NCBI GenBank assembly: GCA_025362195.1
Contig: JANYHV010000187.1
Coordinates: 1 to 38,006, forward strand
DNA length: 38,006 bases
Reading direction: 5' to 3'
Source of the DNA: Fimbriiglobus sp.
GTDB taxonomy: Bacteria; Planctomycetota; Planctomycetia; Gemmatales; Gemmataceae
Positions 33,607-38,006 of this stretch are shown one piece after another (positions within the stretch are counted from its first letter, which is position 1; every line of letters begins with the position of its first letter). The notes under the pieces are model-generated. The model ran no database searches, was not told the DNA's origin, and saw only the letters and a list, made by a program, of their open reading frames with translations. Both the position numbers and the translations under genes were made by a program.

Positions 33607-36553
33607 CCCCCCCGCGCCCGCACCTCGACCGGCTCGAACGCCGCGACACGCCCGTGAACTTCACCGCCTCGACCTACGCCGAGTTGAGTGCCGGTGTCGC
33701 CGCGGCGAACGCCAACGGCGTGGACGACACCGTGACCGTCACCGCGGCCATCGACTTCCCGGCGAACAGTCCGCTCGCGCTCGGCGAGAGCGGCCGCGTG
33801 CTGACGATTCTCGGCGGGGCGGGGTCGCCGGTGCTCGACGGCCACGACGCCGGTCAGTTGTTCCAGGTGACCGCCGGCAATTTCCTACTGTCCGACCTGA
33901 CCCTGACGCGCGGGCGTGCCGCCGCGTCGCAGCTCGGCGTCGGCCGCGGCGGCGCGGCGGCCGTCACCGGGGGCGTGCTCGACGTCACGCGCGTCGTGTT
34001 TACGGGCAACGCGGCCGTCGCGGACGCGACCGACCCGCAGGCCGCGGACGCCGAAGGGGGCGCGGTCTACGTCGGCGTCTCGGGCACCCTGACGGCGAGG
34101 GCGTGCGGCTTCGACGCGAACAGCGCGGCCGGCCACTCGCTCGCCGGCACCCCGGCGTCGGCCGGGACGGCGGGCGGGACCGGCCTGGCGGGCGATCAGG
34201 GCGGCGGCGGCGGCGGCGGCGGCTCCGGCCGCGGCGGGGCGATCTCCGGCGTCGGCTCGGTCACGGTCACCGGCTCCGTCTTCCGCAACAACGCCGCGGC
34301 CGGCGGCGACGGCTAGGCCGGCGGCGCGGGCGGCCGCGGCGGCAACGGCAACGACGGGGGGACGGTGACCCCCGCCGGGGCCGGCGGGCGGGGCGGCGAC
34401 GGGGGCCGAGGCGGGGCCGGCCAGGGCGGCGCGGTCTACGCGGTCGGGCCTCTCGGCGTCTTCTCGACGACCTTCGGCGCGGGCAACACCGCCGCGACCG
34501 GGGCCGCCGGTCGCGGCGGGGCGGGCGGCGACGCGGGCCGCGGCCCCAGTGGCCCCGGCGGCACGCCCGCCGGCGCAGGCGGGGCGGGCGGTCCGGGCGG
34601 GGTCGCCGGCGGCGGGGCGCTTTTCGTCGCCGGTTCCCGCGGGGCGATCCTCGGCAACAGCACCGTGACGGGCAACTCGGCGGCACCAGCGGTGGCGGCC
34701 GCCGGCGGGGCCGGAGGGCTAGACATCTTTGGCCAACCGGCCGCTTCCGGGACGACCGGGGCCGCCGGCGTCCGCGGCGCGGGTGGCGTCGAGATCGCCC
34801 CCAACAGTAGCCTGACGGTCGCCTCCACCACCGTCGCCAACAACGCGACCGTAGGCGTCGCCGTCGGCATCGACGCCATTCTGACCGTGTTCAACGGCCT
34901 CTTCGCCGACAACCCCGGCGGCGACCTGGCCGGCACCGGGTCGGTCACCGCGTCCGGCAGCCTGATCGAGTCCTCCGCCGTGACCGTCACCCCCGGGGCG
35001 GTGGCGAACGTCGTCGGCGTCGAGCCCGCCCTGGCGGCGGCCGCGGCGAACGGCTCGCCCGCGGTCGTCGGCGACTTCGCCCGCCTGACCCACGGCCTCG
35101 CCGCCGGCAGCCGGGCGGTTGACGTCGGCGACGACTCCCGGGTGACCGTCGATCAACTCGGCCCCGACGCGACCCACGACGGCCGCGGCAACGCCCCCCG
35201 GCTGTCCGGCCCGCACACCGACGCCGGCTCCTTCGAGGCCACCGCGGCGGTCGCCCCGCCGGCACTGACCGTCACCGTGAATCAGGCCTTCGCCCAGCCC
35301 GACCCCACCGCGACGGCCTCGGTCGCGTTCGTGGTCGCCTTCAGCAACCCCGTCCCGTCGTTCCCGCCCGGTGACATCTCCTTCGCCGGCAGCACCGCCC
35401 CCGGCACGCTCGTCGTCACGGTCAGCCCGGCCACCGGCGCGGCGACGGTCTTCACCGTGACCGTCACCGGCATGACCGGGGCGGGTGAGGTCGTCGCGAG
35501 CTTCCCCGGCGACCGGGTCGAGTCCGCGGACCACCCCGGCGTCAAGAACGACCCGTCCACCAGCACCGACAACCGGGTCACCTACACGCCGGTCGTCCCC
35601 CCGCCGCCGGCCCCGACGGCCGTCGGCTTCGACGTGACCTTGTCGGGCGCGGCCCCGGTCGTCGGCCAGCCGTTCACCGTCACCGTTCGCCCGCGGCTCG
35701 CGGACGGCGGCACCGCGACGAACTTCGCCGGGCCGGTCACGGTGACGCTGACGAGCGACGCCGGCGTGGCGGACCTGACGGTCACGCTCACGTTCGCCCC
35801 CGGCGACGGCGTCAAATCGATCGTTCTCACCCCGCCCGTTCCGGGTGCCGTCCACGTGCGGGCGACCGCCGCCGACACCCCGACCGTGACCGGCGTCGCC
35901 GATCTGAATGTCGCCCCGGTCGCCCCCGACACCGCCGACCTGTTCGCCGCCCCGGCCCTGCAGGAGACGACGGGCTACCCCGTCGCGCTGACGGCCGGTC
36001 GGTACGCCACCGACGACGGCCGCGTCGGCGACGAGCCGGCCGTGCTGTCGGTCCGGACGGTGTCGGTGCTGGACGTGAACCCGGTCCACCTCTCGACCTA
36101 CGGGCTCCCGAACGCGGAAGTCGGCGCGGGCATCGGTTACACGGCCATCGAGGCGGCCAATCTGTCGTCCTACGGCTTCACGGCATCGCAGATCCCCGTG
36201 GACCCGTCGCTGCCCAACGACTTCGCCCTGTCGTCGCCCGCAGGGACAGTGTCGGTCGTGTTGACGGCTACAGCGCTGGCCGCGGCTATTGTGGCGCTGT
36301 AGGCTCGTCCTTCGGCCCGATTGGAAACAACTTCGACGTGGGCGGCTCGCCGCAGGCGGTGACCGCGGCGCGGCTCAACCCCGCCGAGCCGAAGGGCGTG
36401 GTCGTCGCCAACGCCGTGGGGGTTCTGAACTTAGTCCGGAACGCCGGGGACACCGTGCCCACCGGCGCGAGCAGTGCCGGCACGATTACCACGGACCCGT
36501 CGTCGTTCAGGAGCGACGGCCGCCACTTCACGTTCACCCACGACGCCGACTTA
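33603..36553 (+). pseudogene. LExRxxP surface protein, Gly-rich, with amber and frameshift
   Basis: ATG 33603 overlaps the restored upstream stop. Residues 10-18 are RLERRDTPV. The N-terminal part looks like a right-handed beta-helix (DGHDAGQLFQVTAGNFLLSD); the middle is Gly/Ala-rich (GGAGGRGGNGNDGG), PE_PGRS-like in look; the rest is beta-sandwich repeats (ALTVTVNQAFAQPDPTATAS). TAG 34314-34316 interrupts the Gly-rich part, but the same frame continues protein-like to 36302. At 36258-36261 a GTGT tandem shifts the frame: dropping one GT continues VDGYSAGRGY, GSSFGPIGNNFDVGGSPQAV and onward to the ISAzo13 insertion. An otherwise ~980-aa extracellular protein thus carries at least two lesions plus a truncated end. 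Confidence 0.75.
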
Positions 36554-37867
36554 GGCATCAGCGTGAAGGTGATCTACCATCGTCCTGCGGAATCGGCTAC
36601 AAGGCGTGCCTCACGGAGGAGGCACCATGCCCGCGATCACCGACGAAGTCGTCCCGACCCTCCTGCTGGCGGCGACGCTGCTCACCGGGCACAAGCGGCG
36701 GCGCTTCCAGGCCGAAGTCGCCCTGCAATACTGCGGCGGGTCCGCCCGCCGCGCCGAGTCCGCCTTCGGCTGGGGGCGCGACGCCGTCGAGACCGGCCTG
36801 AACGAACTCCGGTCCGGCATCCGCTGCGTCGAGGACTTCGGGTCCCGCGGCCGCAAGACGACCGAGGCGGTGCACCCCGAACTCGAAGGGCACGTCCGCC
36901 GGCTGGTCGATCCCCACGCCCAGGCCGACCCCAAGTTCCAGACCGCCTTCGCGTTCACCCGCGTCACCGCCCGGGCCGTCCGCGACGCCCTGCTGGCCGT
37001 CCCCGAGCTCGCCGGCAAGGTCCCGTGCCGGCAGACCGTCGGCGAAATCCTCGACCGCCTCGGGTACCGCCTCCGCCGCGTCCTCGAGGCCCGGCCCGAA
37101 AAAAAGTCCCGGCGACCGACGCAATTTTCGCCCACGTCCAGGGCGTCCGGGCCGAGTCGGCGGTCGGCCCGGACACCCTGAGAATCTCGCTCGACACCAA
37201 GGCCAAGGTGAAGGTCGGCGACTTCTCGCGCGGCGGCGAGGCCCGCGGGGCGGGGCCGGTGAAGGCCCTCGGCCACGACATGGCCCCGACTGCCGTGCTG
37301 GTGCCGCTGGGCATCCTCGAGTTGAACCGCGGGCCGGTGGCGATCCAGCAGCCGTGGTTTTTGTTCGGCCACTCCCGCGACACCAGCGACTTCGTCGCCG
37401 ACGGGATCGACCGGTGGTGGGCGGAGCGCCGGGCGGCCCACGCCGGCGTGAAGCGGCTGCACATCGAGTTGGACAACGGCCCCGAGGTGTCCAGTTCGCG
37501 GACGCAGTTCCTGAAGCGGATGGTGCAGTTCGTGGACCGCCACCAGGTGACGGTGGAGTTGGCGTACCTGCCGCCGTACCACAGCAAGTACAACCCGGTG
37601 GAGCGGTGCTGGGGCGTCCTGGAGCGTCACTGGAACGGGGCGCTGCTGTCGTCGGTGGCGGACGTGCTGCGGTGGGCCGGGTCGATGACGTGGCGGGGCG
37701 TCCGCCCGCTGGTCGGGGAACTGGTCGGGGCGTACGAGCGGGGCGTGCGGCTGACGGCGGCGGCGTTCCGCCCGGTCGCCGCGCGACTGATCCGCTCCGA
37801 AACTCTGCCCAAATGGGGCGTCACCATCCGGCCCGAAGTGCCGGGAGATTAAATCACCGCTGATGCC
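36554..37867 (+). mobile_element. ISAzo13-family insertion sequence
   Basis: The transposase is flanked by an inverted match: GGCATCAGCG at 36554-36563 and its reverse complement CGCTGATGCC at 37858-37867; after a short gap both sides continue with GGTGAT. TTA stands outside both ends (36551-36553 and 37868-37870), consistent with a 3-bp target duplication. The ends are inferred from this short match only, so boundaries are provisional. Confidence 0.55.
36627..37852 (+). CDS. ISAzo13-family transposase, made by -1 frameshift
   Basis: ATG 36627 follows GGAGGAGG (36615-36622). The first frame encodes the N-terminal DNA-binding half (CGGSARRAESAFGWGRDAVE, PCRQTVGEILDRLGYRLRR). At 37099-37106 the sequence A-AAA-AAG in the zero frame is the canonical -1 slippery heptamer; one step back joins the second frame, giving ~408 aa. 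That half contains the family's DDE core: SLDTKAKVKVGDFSRGG, HIELDNGPE, and YHSKYNPVERCWG. Both halves are intact, so this is programmed frameshifting and not decay. It is the Rhodopirellula transposase type (Pfam DDE_Tnp_ISAZ013). Confidence 0.88.
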
Positions 37868-38006
37868 TTACGGCAGCAAATGCACGGCCGTCTCGGCGGC
37901 CAGGCGGGCGTTGGCGATGATCAGGGCCTGGTTCGCCATGAGCGTTTGGCCGACGGTCAACTCGGCGAGCCGGGACAGCATGTACGGCGTCAGTTTCGGC
38001 CCGGCG
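37868..38006 (-). CDS. pseudouridine-5'-phosphate glycosidase-like protein, C-terminal end (partial)
   Basis: The last 45 residues of a minus-strand gene that continues past the window end. The visible sequence (GPKLTPYMLSRLAELTVG, LMANQALIIANARLAAETA) matches the C-terminal helices of PsuG/IndA-type enzymes, which split pseudouridine 5'-phosphate into uracil and ribose 5-phosphate. The TAA stop (37868-37870) is exactly the TTA bordering the ISAzo13 element. Family assignment rests on the tail only. Confidence 0.6.
   Translation of the reverse strand, partial: AGPKLTPYMLSRLAELTVGQTLMANQALIIANARLAAETAVHLLP

Noticed and set aside
31979-34810. One continuous 943-codon plus-strand frame through the TPR and surface-protein genes
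   Set aside because: Only 32735 to about 33505 of it is real coding sequence. Before that it is out of frame with TPR protein 1, and after the GACCC duplication it is Arg-rich nonsense.

Overview
The window is very GC-rich and reads as a chromosome segment of a planctomycete, most likely of the Gemmata lineage. Several traits point there: a giant SdrD-like surface protein, a serine/threonine kinase paired with an ECF sigma factor, Rhodopirellula-type (ISAzo13) and ISAs1 transposases, and secreted proteins that begin with an LExRxxP motif. No taxonomy search could be run, so this placement is inference.

Region 1 (1-4223) is accessory DNA. Four ~100-nt imperfect palindromes (70-169, 1544-1642, 1882-1981, 3221-3319) plus a truncated fifth (3722-3738) have the architecture of integron attC sites: paired 7-nt end boxes, an unpaired spacer, two extrahelical bases always on the left arm, and a variable loop. 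They separate small same-strand genes that start 17-30 nt after each site. This is the layout of a gene-cassette array without a visible integrase (a CALIN). The largest cassette carries an LExRxxP protein followed by a small unknown partner, possibly an effector/immunity pair. An ISAs1 element with a 10-bp target duplication sits at the edge of the first site, and IS debris ends the array.

Region 2 (4224-20618, minus strand) is one gene for a 5,464-aa surface protein: N-terminal LExRxxP motif, DUF11-type modules, about 26 SdrD B-like calcium-loop modules with a higher-order four-module period, and a C-terminal FG-GAP/VCBS-like domain. Region 3 (20619-28860) is an IS graveyard (IS630, IS3 and IS4 remnants, a broken surface-protein gene) around an intact 1,057-aa membrane HEAT-repeat protein. 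It also holds a GC-rich inverted repeat, a tRNA-Pro-like 3' fragment, and a solitary minus-strand attC-like site with its own small membrane-protein gene.

Region 4 (28995-36553) is a tightly spaced plus-strand operon: kinase with an N-terminal zinc motif, ECF sigma factor, TPR protein, second TPR protein, LExRxxP surface protein. The last two carry lesions (5-bp duplication, in-frame amber, GT duplication). Region 5 (36554-38006) is an ISAzo13-family element with a canonical -1 slippery site, inserted at the stop codon of a convergent gene whose visible 3' end resembles pseudouridine-5'-phosphate glycosidase.
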